Shown here: positions 41,923-49,914 of the stretch, piece by piece
How the letters are laid out: each line of letters starts with the position of its first letter
How positions within the stretch are numbered: position 1 is the first letter of the stretch
DNA from: CAZUDO01 sp964618895
GTDB taxonomy: Bacteria > Desulfobacterota > Binatia > DP-6
Reading direction: 5' to 3'
DNA length: 64,000 nucleotides
Assembly (NCBI GenBank): GCA_964618895.1
Contig: CAZUDO010000080.1
Coordinates: 62,001-126,000, forward strand
The notes under the pieces: generated by a model
What the model was told of the DNA's origin: nothing
The model's database searches: none
Seen by the model: only the letters and a program-made list of their open reading frames with translations
Made by a program: the position numbers and the translations under genes

Positions 41923-42941
41923 AAGACGCCTCCGATGCGCTTCATGGTCTCTTCCATTTCGCTCAGCAGCGTCATCCAGGCGATGTTGTAGTACTTCGGG
42001 CTGTAGAAGTCGGTCTGGTTGTGCGGCTGGATCATCTTCACCATGTGCTCGACCGACTCCTTGACCGCCATGAGCGGCTTCACACCGAGCGCGGTCTCGA
42101 CCCGCTGCCCGCTCACACGGTACGAGCGCGTGTTGAAGTTGGAGTAATCGACCTCGACGTCGACCTTCTTCACCGGCCGGAGGGCCTCGCGCACCCAATG
42201 CGCCAGCTCGAGAATGCGGTAGTTCTTGCCGACCACGTTGTAGATCTTCCCGTGCACCTTTTCGTCGGGGGCGTCGACGCAGGCGATGTAGACGCGGCAG
42301 AGGTCGGTCACGTCGACCAATGGGCGCCACATCTCACCGCCCGCGTTCACCGTGAGCACGCCCTTCACGAGCGCGTCGCGCACAAAGGTGTTGACCACCA
42401 GGTCGTAGCGCATGCGCGGGCTCCAGCCGTACACGGTGCCCTGCCGCAGGAGAACCGGGCAGAAGCGGTCGTCGGCCATGTCGAGGAGCAACCGCTCCGC
42501 CTCGTAGTTGGAGACCGCGTAGGCCGCCCGGGGGCGGACTTCGGACTCCTCGTCGCGCAGAAAGTCCGGGGCGTAGAAGCCGAGGTCGTAGATCGAGCAG
42601 GTGGAGGCGAACACGAACCGCTTCACGCCCCGCGCCTTGCACGCCTTGGCGAGCACATCGGTGCCGACGGTGTTGATCTCGTGATTGGCCTTGGGGTTGA
42701 ACTCGGCCGTCGGATCGTTTGACAGCCCGGCCAGGTGCAACACCGCGTTGCAGCCGTCGAGCACTGCCGGGTCGAAGGTGCGCAGATCGCCCTGCACCAG
42801 GTCGATCTTGTCCGCCACCTCGGCCAGGCCGTTGTCGCCGAAGTAGAGCTTGTCGAAGACGCGCACGGCCTCGCCCTTGTCGAGCAGCTGCCGCACCGCC
42901 ACGCAGCCGATGTACCCGGCGCCGCCGGTAACCAGGATCAT
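41919..42941 (-). CDS. NAD-dependent epimerase/dehydratase (extended SDR)
   Basis: The 340-residue protein has ILVTGGAGYIGCVAVRQL, then LHLAGLSNDPTAEFNP, the catalytic YAVSNYEAERLL (Tyr and, at the Lys position of YxxxK, apparently Glu-shifted), and WRPLVDVTDLCRVYIAC. This group occurs in deoxysugar and heptose pathways; I cannot give the exact reaction. GAGAGG lies about 5-9 bases before the ATG. It is the first gene of the reverse operon with the RmlD-like and methyltransferase genes, and it diverges from the RmlC-like gene. Confidence 0.7.
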   Translation of the reverse strand: MILVTGGAGYIGCVAVRQLLDKGEAVRVFDKLYFGDNGLAEVADKIDLVQGDLRTFDPAVLDGCNAVLHLAGLSNDPTAEFNPKANHEINTVGTDVLAKACKARGVKRFVFASTCSIYDLGFYAPDFLRDEESEVRPRAAYAVSNYEAERLLLDMADDRFCPVLLRQGTVYGWSPRMRYDLVVNTFVRDALVKGVLTVNAGGEMWRPLVDVTDLCRVYIACVDAPDEKVHGKIYNVVGKNYRILELAHWVREALRPVKKVDVEVDYSNFNTRSYRVSGQRVETALGVKPLMAVKESVEHMVKMIQPHNQTDFYSPKYYNIAWMTLLSEMEETMKRIGGVF

Positions 42942-42981
42942 GGACGCCTCTCGCACATGCTGTGTTCCGCTCCTTGGGTTC

Positions 42982-43010
42982 TTGACCCCTTCCGCGCGGT
43001 CCATCTATAC
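42982..43010 (+). promoter_or_regulatory. Promoter of the RmlC-like gene
   Basis: TTGACC (42982-42987) is followed after 17 bases by CTATAC (43005-43010), or after 18 by TATACG. The ATG at 43045, preceded by GGAGG at 43036-43040, makes this a conventional transcript with a leader. Confidence 0.45.
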
Positions 43011-43044
43011 GATCCCGTCTTCCACGTCACGTCCCGGAGGCATC

Positions 43045-43608
43045 ATGCAGGTCGACCCGAGCCGCATCCCCGCTCTCAGGATCCTGGAGGCCAAACACTT
43101 TCCGGACGAGCGGGGCGTGCTGGTCCAGTCCTGGCTCAAGGCCGACCTCGATGCCGCCGGCATCCCGTCCAGCTTCACGCAGGCCATCCAGACGGTCTCG
43201 CGCCGCGGCGTCCTGCGCGGTCTCCACTTCCAGTGGGACCCCCCGATGGGCAAGTACGTGCGTTGCCTGCACGGCGGCATCATCGACGTGGTGGTGGACG
43301 TGCGGCACGGCTCCCCCACGCTCGGCGACCATGTAGCCGTCGAGCTGACCGGGCGGAACCACCGCGTCATCTTCGTTCCCCCGGGCTTCGCGCACGCGAC
43401 CTTCGCACTCGAGGAGGGCACCATCGTGCTCTACGAGTGCACCACGCCACACGGGCCGGGGAACGAGGGCGGCATCCTGTGGAGCGACCCGGCGCTCGGG
43501 ATCACGTGGCCCGACATCGTGCCGATCGTGTCGGAGAAGGACACCAAGCAGCCGACCCTGGCCGAGTGGCTCGAGGACCCCCGCTCGCAGCACTTCCGCT
43601 TCTCGTAG
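43045..43608 (+). CDS. rmlC: dTDP-4-dehydrorhamnose 3,5-epimerase-like (RmlC) protein
   Basis: The 187-residue cupin has RGVLRGLHFQWDPPMGKYV with the conserved catalytic His, VVDVRHGSPT with the Asp partner, and VPPGFAHATFAL. The stretch CTTPHGPGNEGGILWSDP places His where RmlC enzymes normally have the general-acid Tyr, so it may be a 3-epimerase or otherwise altered. GGAGG lies 4 bases before the ATG. It faces away from the epimerase/RmlD operon, with which it probably shares a pathway. Confidence 0.75.
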   Translation: MQVDPSRIPALRILEAKHFPDERGVLVQSWLKADLDAAGIPSSFTQAIQTVSRRGVLRGLHFQWDPPMGKYVRCLHGGIIDVVVDVRHGSPTLGDHVAVELTGRNHRVIFVPPGFAHATFALEEGTIVLYECTTPHGPGNEGGILWSDPALGITWPDIVPIVSEKDTKQPTLAEWLEDPRSQHFRFS

Positions 43609-43709
43609 GCGGGCGCCCGTCCGGCGGCGGACCTGCCCCCGTGCGGCCGGGCTCCGTCGCCGGCGGTTCACGGGTGTATCGGGAGGGGGCGCCGTGTCGA
43701 AACGAGTCG

Positions 43710-43738
43710 TTTCCGCGGACTGCCGCCGTGCATATACG
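43710..43738 (+). promoter_or_regulatory. Putative promoter of the lipase-like gene
   Basis: TTTCCG (43710-43715) and TATACG (43733-43738) are 17 bases apart. ATG 43758 follows after 19 bases. Confidence 0.35.
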
Positions 43739-43757
43739 CGCGCAGCGGACGCCGGGC

Positions 43758-44444
43758 ATGCGGCTTGCTCCGGTACAGGGCATGCCCGTTGACGGCGGCG
43801 ACTCGAGGTGGCAGGCGGCGCTCACCGCGCTGCGGGTCGTCGCCTCCGAGGCGTCGGCCATCGCGCGTGCCGCCTGCGCCATGCCGCTCGGCCTGGCGCA
43901 CCCCGAGGCCCGCTTCGATCCGGCGGCCCCCTATGCGACCCCGGTGGTGCTGGTGCACGGCCTGTTCGGCAACCCGACCAATTTTCTCGCCCTCGGCCGG
44001 ACGCTCGCCACGCGCGGCATCGGCAACCTGGCCAGTTTCTCGTACGGCCCCCGCATCGACTATCAACGCCTCGCACCCCGGCTGGCCGACCGCATCACCG
44101 CCGTGTGCGGCGCCACCGGCGCCGCACGGGTCGACGTCGTCGGCCACAGCTTGGGCGGCCTGGTGGCCCGCTACCTGGTGGAGACCGGGCACGGGGAACG
44201 CATCCGCCGGCTCGTGACCCTGGGCACGCCCTACGTCGGGCACGCCAATCCGCCGCACGAGCTGGCGATCTTCGCCGGCTTCGACCCGCTCGTTCCCGCC
44301 CCGTCCACCGAGGGCCGCGCCCGGCGCCGGACGCTGGTGGTGCCGGACTGCGGACACCTCGGGCTCCTCTACCACCCGGCCGTCCACCGGGCCGTCCTCA
44401 CCCACCTGACGCGCCCCTCGCTCCGCGCCGCGGCCGCGGCGTAG
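43758..44444 (+). CDS. Alpha/beta hydrolase (lipase/acyltransferase-like)
   Basis: The 228-residue protein has PVVLVHGLFGNPTNF (oxyanion region) and VVGHSLGGLVARY with the nucleophile serine of the GxSxG motif. DCGHLGLLYHP contributes the likely catalytic histidine, and GFDPLVP may give the acid. It has no signal peptide that I can see. The pattern is that of triacylglycerol lipase or PGAP1-like hydrolases. The gene stands alone between the RmlC-like and carbamoyltransferase genes, so a link to glycan or lipid modification is possible but not shown. Confidence 0.7.
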   Translation: MRLAPVQGMPVDGGDSRWQAALTALRVVASEASAIARAACAMPLGLAHPEARFDPAAPYATPVVLVHGLFGNPTNFLALGRTLATRGIGNLASFSYGPRIDYQRLAPRLADRITAVCGATGAARVDVVGHSLGGLVARYLVETGHGERIRRLVTLGTPYVGHANPPHELAIFAGFDPLVPAPSTEGRARRRTLVVPDCGHLGLLYHPAVHRAVLTHLTRPSLRAAAAA

Positions 44445-44464
44445 GCAGCGGCTGCGCCGCGCAT

Positions 44465-46288
44465 TCAGTCGAGCTGGTACTGCGCCCGCCAGTCGACGTC
44501 GTCGCGCAGCGGCGGCTGCTTCGCCTTCTCGAGCAGGTACGAGCCGAGGACCAGGTTGTCCATCTCGGTACGCATGAAGCAGAGGTACGCGTCGCGCGGC
44601 GTGCACACGATCGGCTCGCCCCGGACGTTGAAGCTGGTGTTGACCAGTACCGGACAGCCGGTGAGCGCGTGGAAGCGGCTCAAGAGCGCGTGGTAGGTGG
44701 GATTGGTCTCACGGTGGACGGTCTGGATGCGCGCCGAGTAGTCGACGTGGGTCACCGCGGGAATGGTCGAGCGCGGCACGTTCAGGCGGTCGATGCCGAA
44801 CAGGCGCTGCTGCTCGGCCGTCATCGCCTTCCGCCACCGCTCGCGCACCGGCGCGACCAGCAACATGTACGGCGAGTCGCCGTCGAGCTCGAACCACTCG
44901 GCCACCTGCTCGCGCAGCACGCTCGGCGCGAAGGGACGGAAGCTCTCGCGAAACTTGATCTTCAAGTTCATCACCGACTGCATCTTGGGCGACCGCGGGT
45001 CGCCCAGGATGCTGCGGCCGCCGAGCGAGCGCGGCCCGAACTCCATGCGGCCCTGCAACCACCCGACCACCTTCTCGTCCGCGAGCAGGCGCGCCGTGCG
45101 ATCGACGAGCGCCTCGGGCGCGAGCCGTTCCGCCACCGCGCCGTGCGAGGTGAGAAACTGCGCGATGTCCTCGTCCGAGTACGCCGGGCCGAGATACGCC
45201 CCCTGCATGCCGTCACCCGAGGCCGGCGGCGTGCGCGGGTTGCCGAGCACCTTGTGCCAGATCGCGAGCGCCACCCCGACCGCGCCGCCCGCGTCGCCCG
45301 CCGCGGGCTGGATCCAGAGCCCCTTGAAGGGCCCTTCGCGCAGCAACCGGCCGTTGCCGACGCAGTTGAGCGCCACGCCGCCCGCCAGGCACAAGTGCTC
45401 CATGCCGGTCTCGCGGTGCACGTGCCGCGCCATGCGCAGCACGATCTCCTCGGTCACCTGCTGCACCGAGGCGGCGATGTCCATGTCGCGCTGCGTGAGC
45501 CGGGATTCGGGCTGGCGCGGCGGCCCGCCGAAGAGCCGGTCGAAGGCCCCGTTGGTCATGGTGAGCCCGTGCAGGTAGTTGAAGTACTGCATGTTCAGCT
45601 TGAAGGAGCCGTCGTCCTGCAGCTGCACGAGCTTGTCGAAGATCAGGTCGACGTACTTGGGATTCCCGTACGGCGCCAGGCCCATCACCTTGTACTCACC
45701 CGAGTTCACCTTGAAGCCGGTGTAGTAGGTGAACGCCGAGTAGAGCATGCCGAGCGAGTGCGGGTAGTGCAGCTCGGCCAGGAGGTCCAGGTCCTTGCCC
45801 CGACCGACGCCGTAGGACGACGTGGCCCACTCGCCGACGCCGTCCATGGTGAGCACGGCGGCCTCGGCGAACGGCGACGGGTAGAATGCGCTCGCGGCGT
45901 GCGACTCGTGGTGCTCGGTGAACAGGACCGTACCCTGGTACCCACCCAGGTCCTTGCGCAGGAGGTCGCGCGTGAACAGCTTCTCCTTCATCCACACCGG
46001 CATCGCCGTCAGGAACGAGCGCAGGCCGCGCGGCGCCACGCCGCAGTAGTTCTCGAGCAGACGCTCGAACTTGAGGAGCGGCTTGTCGTAGAAGCCGACG
46101 TAGTCGAGCTGGTCGGCGCGTACGCCGCCGGCGCGCAGGCAGTACGCCACCGCCTGCGTCGGGAAGCCCGCGTCGTGCTTCTTCCGCGTGAAGCGCTCCT
46201 CCTGTGCCGCGGCGACGAGGCGACCGTCCTGCACCAGGCACGCCGCCGAGTCGTGGTAGAACGCCGAGATGCCGAGGATGGAGGTCAC
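44465..46288 (-). CDS. NodU/CmcH-type carbamoyltransferase
   Basis: The 607-residue protein has the N-terminal ILGISAFYHDSAACLV and the metal-binding FTEHHESHAASAF (about 113-125). VLTMDGVGEW and HLCLAGGVALNCVGNG are further ASKHA-fold marks, and the C-terminal YrdC-like part has GRMEFGPRSLGGRSIL and NTSFNVRGEPIV. These enzymes transfer a carbamoyl group from carbamoyl phosphate, through carbamoyl-AMP, to a hydroxyl of a sugar or antibiotic. GTG 46288 lies 4 bases after the SxtJ-like gene. With the two small membrane proteins upstream it forms a recurrent three-gene module; the target is probably the glycan made here. Confidence 0.9.
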   Translation of the reverse strand: MTSILGISAFYHDSAACLVQDGRLVAAAQEERFTRKKHDAGFPTQAVAYCLRAGGVRADQLDYVGFYDKPLLKFERLLENYCGVAPRGLRSFLTAMPVWMKEKLFTRDLLRKDLGGYQGTVLFTEHHESHAASAFYPSPFAEAAVLTMDGVGEWATSSYGVGRGKDLDLLAELHYPHSLGMLYSAFTYYTGFKVNSGEYKVMGLAPYGNPKYVDLIFDKLVQLQDDGSFKLNMQYFNYLHGLTMTNGAFDRLFGGPPRQPESRLTQRDMDIAASVQQVTEEIVLRMARHVHRETGMEHLCLAGGVALNCVGNGRLLREGPFKGLWIQPAAGDAGGAVGVALAIWHKVLGNPRTPPASGDGMQGAYLGPAYSDEDIAQFLTSHGAVAERLAPEALVDRTARLLADEKVVGWLQGRMEFGPRSLGGRSILGDPRSPKMQSVMNLKIKFRESFRPFAPSVLREQVAEWFELDGDSPYMLLVAPVRERWRKAMTAEQQRLFGIDRLNVPRSTIPAVTHVDYSARIQTVHRETNPTYHALLSRFHALTGCPVLVNTSFNVRGEPIVCTPRDAYLCFMRTEMDNLVLGSYLLEKAKQPPLRDDVDWRAQYQLD

Positions 46289-46292
46289 GGGC

Positions 46293-46685
46293 TCAGAACT
46301 GCCGCTCGTAGCGCGTCCGGTCGACGGGCGCCGGCACGCGGCGCACCCAGTTGCTTCCGCCCTCGGCAAGCGACCGCCGCAGCGGGTCCTTGAAGCGCCG
46401 CATCACGACGCCGATCGGGGTCACCACGAGATAGTACAGCACGGTCAGGATCACCCGGCTGTTCACCTCGCCGAGCACCATCGCCATCGCCATCCACGCC
46501 TTCTGCACCGGGCGCAGGATGGCGGGCATCACCGCCCCGGGGACGGCCAGCGCCGTCCCGAGGCCCCACAGCACGCGCGGCGCGATGGGGTCGCCGCGGT
46601 ACCAGCTGATCGTCCCCAGCACGAGGAACACGCCGCCGACCGTGAGCCCGAACTTGCGGAGCTCGGCTGTAGACACTGCCTGCAT
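46293..46685 (-). CDS. SxtJ family small membrane protein
   Basis: The 130-residue protein has two closely spaced helices (LTVGGVFLVLGTISWY and the region around LAVPGAVMPAIL), a third near ILTVLYYLVVTPIGVVMRR, and a basic C-terminal tail. The KDPLRR end region is typical of SxtJ. The family is named after a saxitoxin gene that also accompanies a carbamoyltransferase. Its role is unknown; it may hold the carbamoyltransferase or its substrate at the membrane. Confidence 0.75.
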   Translation of the reverse strand: MQAVSTAELRKFGLTVGGVFLVLGTISWYRGDPIAPRVLWGLGTALAVPGAVMPAILRPVQKAWMAMAMVLGEVNSRVILTVLYYLVVTPIGVVMRRFKDPLRRSLAEGGSNWVRRVPAPVDRTRYERQF

Positions 46686-46697
46686 GAAGCGACGGGC

Positions 46698-46850
46698 CTA
46701 GAAGAGCGTGTACACGAACGGGGCGACGGCGGATCCCTGCGTGAAGACGATCAGGCCGCCGAGGAGCGCCAGCACGATGACAATCGGGCCGAGCCACCAC
46801 TTCTTGCGCTCCCGCATGAAGGCCCAGAGCTCGCTCAGCAGGGATAGCAT
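46698..46850 (-). CDS. 50-residue membrane protein of the DUF5989 type
   Basis: The frame from ATG 46850 to TAG encodes 50 residues: an amphipathic MLSLLSELWAFMRERKKWW, a single hydrophobic helix (LGPIVIVLALLGGLIVFTQG) and a short tail ending in FVYTLF. This matches the small DUF5989 proteins that accompany SxtJ-like and carbamoyltransferase genes. It is 12 bases upstream of the SxtJ-like gene in the same direction. Function is unknown. Confidence 0.8.
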   Translation of the reverse strand: MLSLLSELWAFMRERKKWWLGPIVIVLALLGGLIVFTQGSAVAPFVYTLF

Positions 46851-46875
46851 TCCGGTCGGGTCCTCGCGTTCAGGC

Positions 46876-47835
46876 TTACCCGTGGCTGGACGGACCTGTC
46901 AATGGCGGCGGGCAGGGTGGATGCGCGACGCCACGCAGGCCGAGGGTTTCGAACGGCGGCTCTCGACCTTGCAGCGCGTCGCGGATGCCGCGCACCTTGA
47001 GCCAGACCTCTCCGGCGGTGCCGCGAGGGAGATGCCAGAGCAGCTGGAGCGGCAGGCTGGCGGCGAGCAGGCAGAGCAACTTCGCCCAATCGCGCGGGCG
47101 CGCGTGCTTGCGGGCGAACAGGATCGTGTTCCGGGCCGCGAAGTATTTGCGGATGCGCACCGACGTGCGGCCGCCCGTGAAGCCGCGCCCGGCGTGGCTC
47201 ACGACGGCTGCCGGACAGTACACCACGCGCCAGCCCGCCGCGCGTGCGCGGGTGCACCAGTCGACCTCCTCGACGTAGGCGAAGAAATGCTCGTCGAGCG
47301 GGCCGACGCTGCGCACCGCCTCGGCACGGAGCCAGAGCGAGCAGCCCGGAACCCATTCGACGTCGCGTGCCCGCGCGAACGCGGGACCGTCGCGCGCACC
47401 CGCGCCCGTGAGGCGCACCAGGCTCTGGCCGTAGGTCACCCGGCCCCAGGCGATGTAGAGCCGCCCCGGATCCTCGCGATCCAGGACCTTGCCGCCTACC
47501 ACCGCGATGCGCGCGTCGGTGGCCAGCATGGAAAGCGCGGCCGCGGTGGCGCCGTGCCGGAGACGGACGTCGTTGTTCAGGAGCAGCATCGTGTCGGCCC
47601 CGCGCGCGAGCGCATCCGCCAGGCCCAGGTTCGCACCACCCGCGAAGCCCCGGTTCTCGGCGCTCACCAGCACGCGCACACCGAGGTCGGCGAGCGTGTC
47701 ACTGACCGGCTCGTGCGAGGCGTTGTCGACCACGATCACGTCGGTAATCTCCGGCTCGGCGGCGAGGCTCTCGACACAGCCCCGGGTGTCGGCGAGGTCC
47801 TGCCAGTGGACGACGATCGCCGTGACGCCGCTCAT
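46876..47835 (-). CDS. Family 2 glycosyltransferase
   Basis: The 319-residue protein has VTAIVVHWQDLADT, VVDNASHEPV, GFAGGANLG, LLLNNDVRL and FAYVEEVDWCTRARAAG. Its C-terminal part contains GIRDALQGREPPFETLGLR, matching the end signature of the GT2 genes at 34334 and 35530. The ATG overlaps the stop of the GT4 gene (ATGA). It is the last of a row of five glycosyltransferase genes read from 52091, followed after 25 bases by the DUF5989/SxtJ/carbamoyltransferase module. Confidence 0.8.
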   Translation of the reverse strand: MSGVTAIVVHWQDLADTRGCVESLAAEPEITDVIVVDNASHEPVSDTLADLGVRVLVSAENRGFAGGANLGLADALARGADTMLLLNNDVRLRHGATAAALSMLATDARIAVVGGKVLDREDPGRLYIAWGRVTYGQSLVRLTGAGARDGPAFARARDVEWVPGCSLWLRAEAVRSVGPLDEHFFAYVEEVDWCTRARAAGWRVVYCPAAVVSHAGRGFTGGRTSVRIRKYFAARNTILFARKHARPRDWAKLLCLLAASLPLQLLWHLPRGTAGEVWLKVRGIRDALQGREPPFETLGLRGVAHPPCPPPLTGPSSHG

Positions 47836-48983
47836 GCCGGCGGCCCGTTCACCACCGCGCCGTAGAGCGCAAGCGTCTCGTCGACCATGCGCGGGAGCGC
47901 ATAGCGTCCGGCGGTCTCGCGCCCGTGGCCGGCCAGCTCCGTCCATACCGGGTCGTCGGTGAGGAGCGTCCGCAGGCGGGTCGCGAGTGCGTCCACGTCG
48001 CCGGGCGCCACCAGGTAGCCGTTCCATCCGTCGCGGACCAGCTCGGGACTGCCTCCATGCGCGCTCGCGATCACCGGCATGCCGCTGTGCATCGCCTCGA
48101 GAAGCGTGATCCCGAAGCCCTCCACCTCCGACGGCAGCGCCAGCACGCGCGCCGTGCGGTAGAGCGGCGCCAGCGCCTCGTGGGGCAGGAAGCCGTGGAA
48201 CGTGACCAGGCCGGCGACACCGAGCGTACGCGCCAGCGCTTCCATCTGCGGGCGGACCGGGTGGTCGCCCACCACGTGCACGCGGAGCCCGGGCACCGCC
48301 GTCCGGAGGGCCGCCACCGCCCGCAGCAGCGCCGGCAGGCCCTTGCGCTGCAGATTCGCCCCGACGAACAGGATCTCCGGCCGCCGGCACGTGTCGCTCG
48401 CGGGCGGTGACGCCCACGGGAACACGAAGCCGTAGTAGATCGTCCGCAGCCGCTCCGCCGGCAGGCGGTAGCTGCGCGCGACCGCCTCACGCACGTAGTC
48501 CGAATTCGCCGCCAGTGCGTCGAGCCGGCCGAGCGCCCGACGCTCCAGCACCCGCGCGACACGATGATACGCGTACCGCGGCAGCCAGTCGGCGTAGCGC
48601 GCACGCCAGTAGCGCAGCCCGGTCGCGGCTTCGGCGAGGTAGCAGTCGTGGATGGTGCCGACCACGGGCACCCCCTGCCGGCGCCGCCAGAAGAACGACT
48701 CGCGCGCGTCGAGGAAGTGAATCAGATCGACGCCCGCTGCCGCGAGCCGGCGCAGGCGGGAGCGGGCGCCCCACGCGAACGACAGCCAGGCCTCGGGGGT
48801 CGGATCGCCCTTCACGGGCGGGACACCATGGTACGTCACCCCCGCCCACCCGGGGGCCTCCCCGCGCCCCACCAGCGTCACCTCCACACCGCGGCCCGCG
48901 AGGGCCGGGATCAGGTTGTTGGCGTAGGTGCCGAGACCCGTCCGGATGTCCTGGATCTGCTGGCTCACGATACAGACCCGCAC
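47832..48983 (-). CDS. Family 4 glycosyltransferase
   Basis: The 383-residue GT-B protein has the N-terminal GLGTYANNLIPALAGRG acceptor loop, IHFLDARES, ANSDYVRE, and the C-terminal LFVGANLQRKGLP, FLPHEALAPLYRTA and PSEVEGFGITLLEAM, with the E-x7-E-like nucleotide-sugar site. Such enzymes are retaining transferases acting on the cytoplasmic face. GTG 48983 lies 4 bases after the stop of the next GT2 gene. Confidence 0.85.
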   Translation of the reverse strand: MRVCIVSQQIQDIRTGLGTYANNLIPALAGRGVEVTLVGRGEAPGWAGVTYHGVPPVKGDPTPEAWLSFAWGARSRLRRLAAAGVDLIHFLDARESFFWRRRQGVPVVGTIHDCYLAEAATGLRYWRARYADWLPRYAYHRVARVLERRALGRLDALAANSDYVREAVARSYRLPAERLRTIYYGFVFPWASPPASDTCRRPEILFVGANLQRKGLPALLRAVAALRTAVPGLRVHVVGDHPVRPQMEALARTLGVAGLVTFHGFLPHEALAPLYRTARVLALPSEVEGFGITLLEAMHSGMPVIASAHGGSPELVRDGWNGYLVAPGDVDALATRLRTLLTDDPVWTELAGHGRETAGRYALPRMVDETLALYGAVVNGPPA

Positions 48984-48987
48984 GGCC

Positions 48988-49908
48988 CTACCCCTGACGC
49001 GGCGCGCCCACCGGCAGCGGCCGTCCCCCGGCGGCCACCCGCAGCCCGGCCAGGGCCCCTCGCGCGAGCGCGCGTGCGATGTCGCCGCGGCCCCGCAGCG
49101 CGTACAGCGCCGCGCTGGTTGCGATCATCGCGACGTAGGTCGGAACGAAGGTGAACCAGCTCCCGACCCCGCCGCGCCGCCGCACCAGCAGCCACGGGTT
49201 GCGCGCCTTCAGGAACGCCGCCCAAGGCGTGAGCCCGTGCACGAAGCCACGAAAGCCGTCGTGGGTCACCACCGCCCGCGGCTCGATGACGGCGCCGAAG
49301 CCCTGTGCCCGCGCTCCCAGGCAGAAGTCGACGTCCTCGTAGTACACCTCGATGTCGGTGTCGAAGCCGCCGACGGCTTCGAAGCACGCGCGCGTCACCA
49401 GCAGCGCGCTCCCCATCACGCCGCGCACCGGGTACGGACGATTCCGCGGCCCACGGTGGCGGAGCAGCGTGCGCGGCATACACAGCGCCCACACCAGGTG
49501 GCGCTCGCCGGCCGAGAGCACGTGCCGCGAGTCACGGTCGACGAGCAACGGCCCGGCGATGCCCGCGTCCGGGGCCGTGTCGAGCGCCGCGCCGAGGAGC
49601 TGCAGCGCCGCCGGCGCGACCTCGGTGTCGTTGTTGAGGAGGAGGACCCTCCCGGCGCCGGCCGCGAACGCCGCGCGCGCGCCGGCGTTGAGGCCGCCGG
49701 CAAACTGCCGGTTGTCGTCGAGTAGCAGCAGGCGCACTCCCGGCCGCGCCCCGTGGACCGACATCAACCGGTCGCGCTCGGCCTGTCCGGAGAAGTTGTC
49801 GACCACGATCACCTCGGCCGGCGGCGGCTCCTGGGCCAGGAGCGAGGCCACGCACCGATCCGTGGTGGCACCCCCCTTCCACGACACGACGACGGCGGCG
49901 GTACGCAC
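48988..49908 (-). CDS. Family 2 glycosyltransferase
   Basis: The 306-residue protein has AAVVVSWKGGATT, VVDNFSGQAE, QFAGGLNAG, LLLNNDTEV, and VYYEDVDFCLGARAQGFG. A hydrophobic stretch follows (FTFVPTYVAMIATSAALYAL), which may touch the membrane. It lacks the long C-terminal signature of the three related GT2 proteins. GTG 49908 begins 6 bases after the stop of the GT4 gene upstream. Confidence 0.8.
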   Translation of the reverse strand: MRTAAVVVSWKGGATTDRCVASLLAQEPPPAEVIVVDNFSGQAERDRLMSVHGARPGVRLLLLDDNRQFAGGLNAGARAAFAAGAGRVLLLNNDTEVAPAALQLLGAALDTAPDAGIAGPLLVDRDSRHVLSAGERHLVWALCMPRTLLRHRGPRNRPYPVRGVMGSALLVTRACFEAVGGFDTDIEVYYEDVDFCLGARAQGFGAVIEPRAVVTHDGFRGFVHGLTPWAAFLKARNPWLLVRRRGGVGSWFTFVPTYVAMIATSAALYALRGRGDIARALARGALAGLRVAAGGRPLPVGAPRQG

Positions 49909-49914
49909 GGCGCG

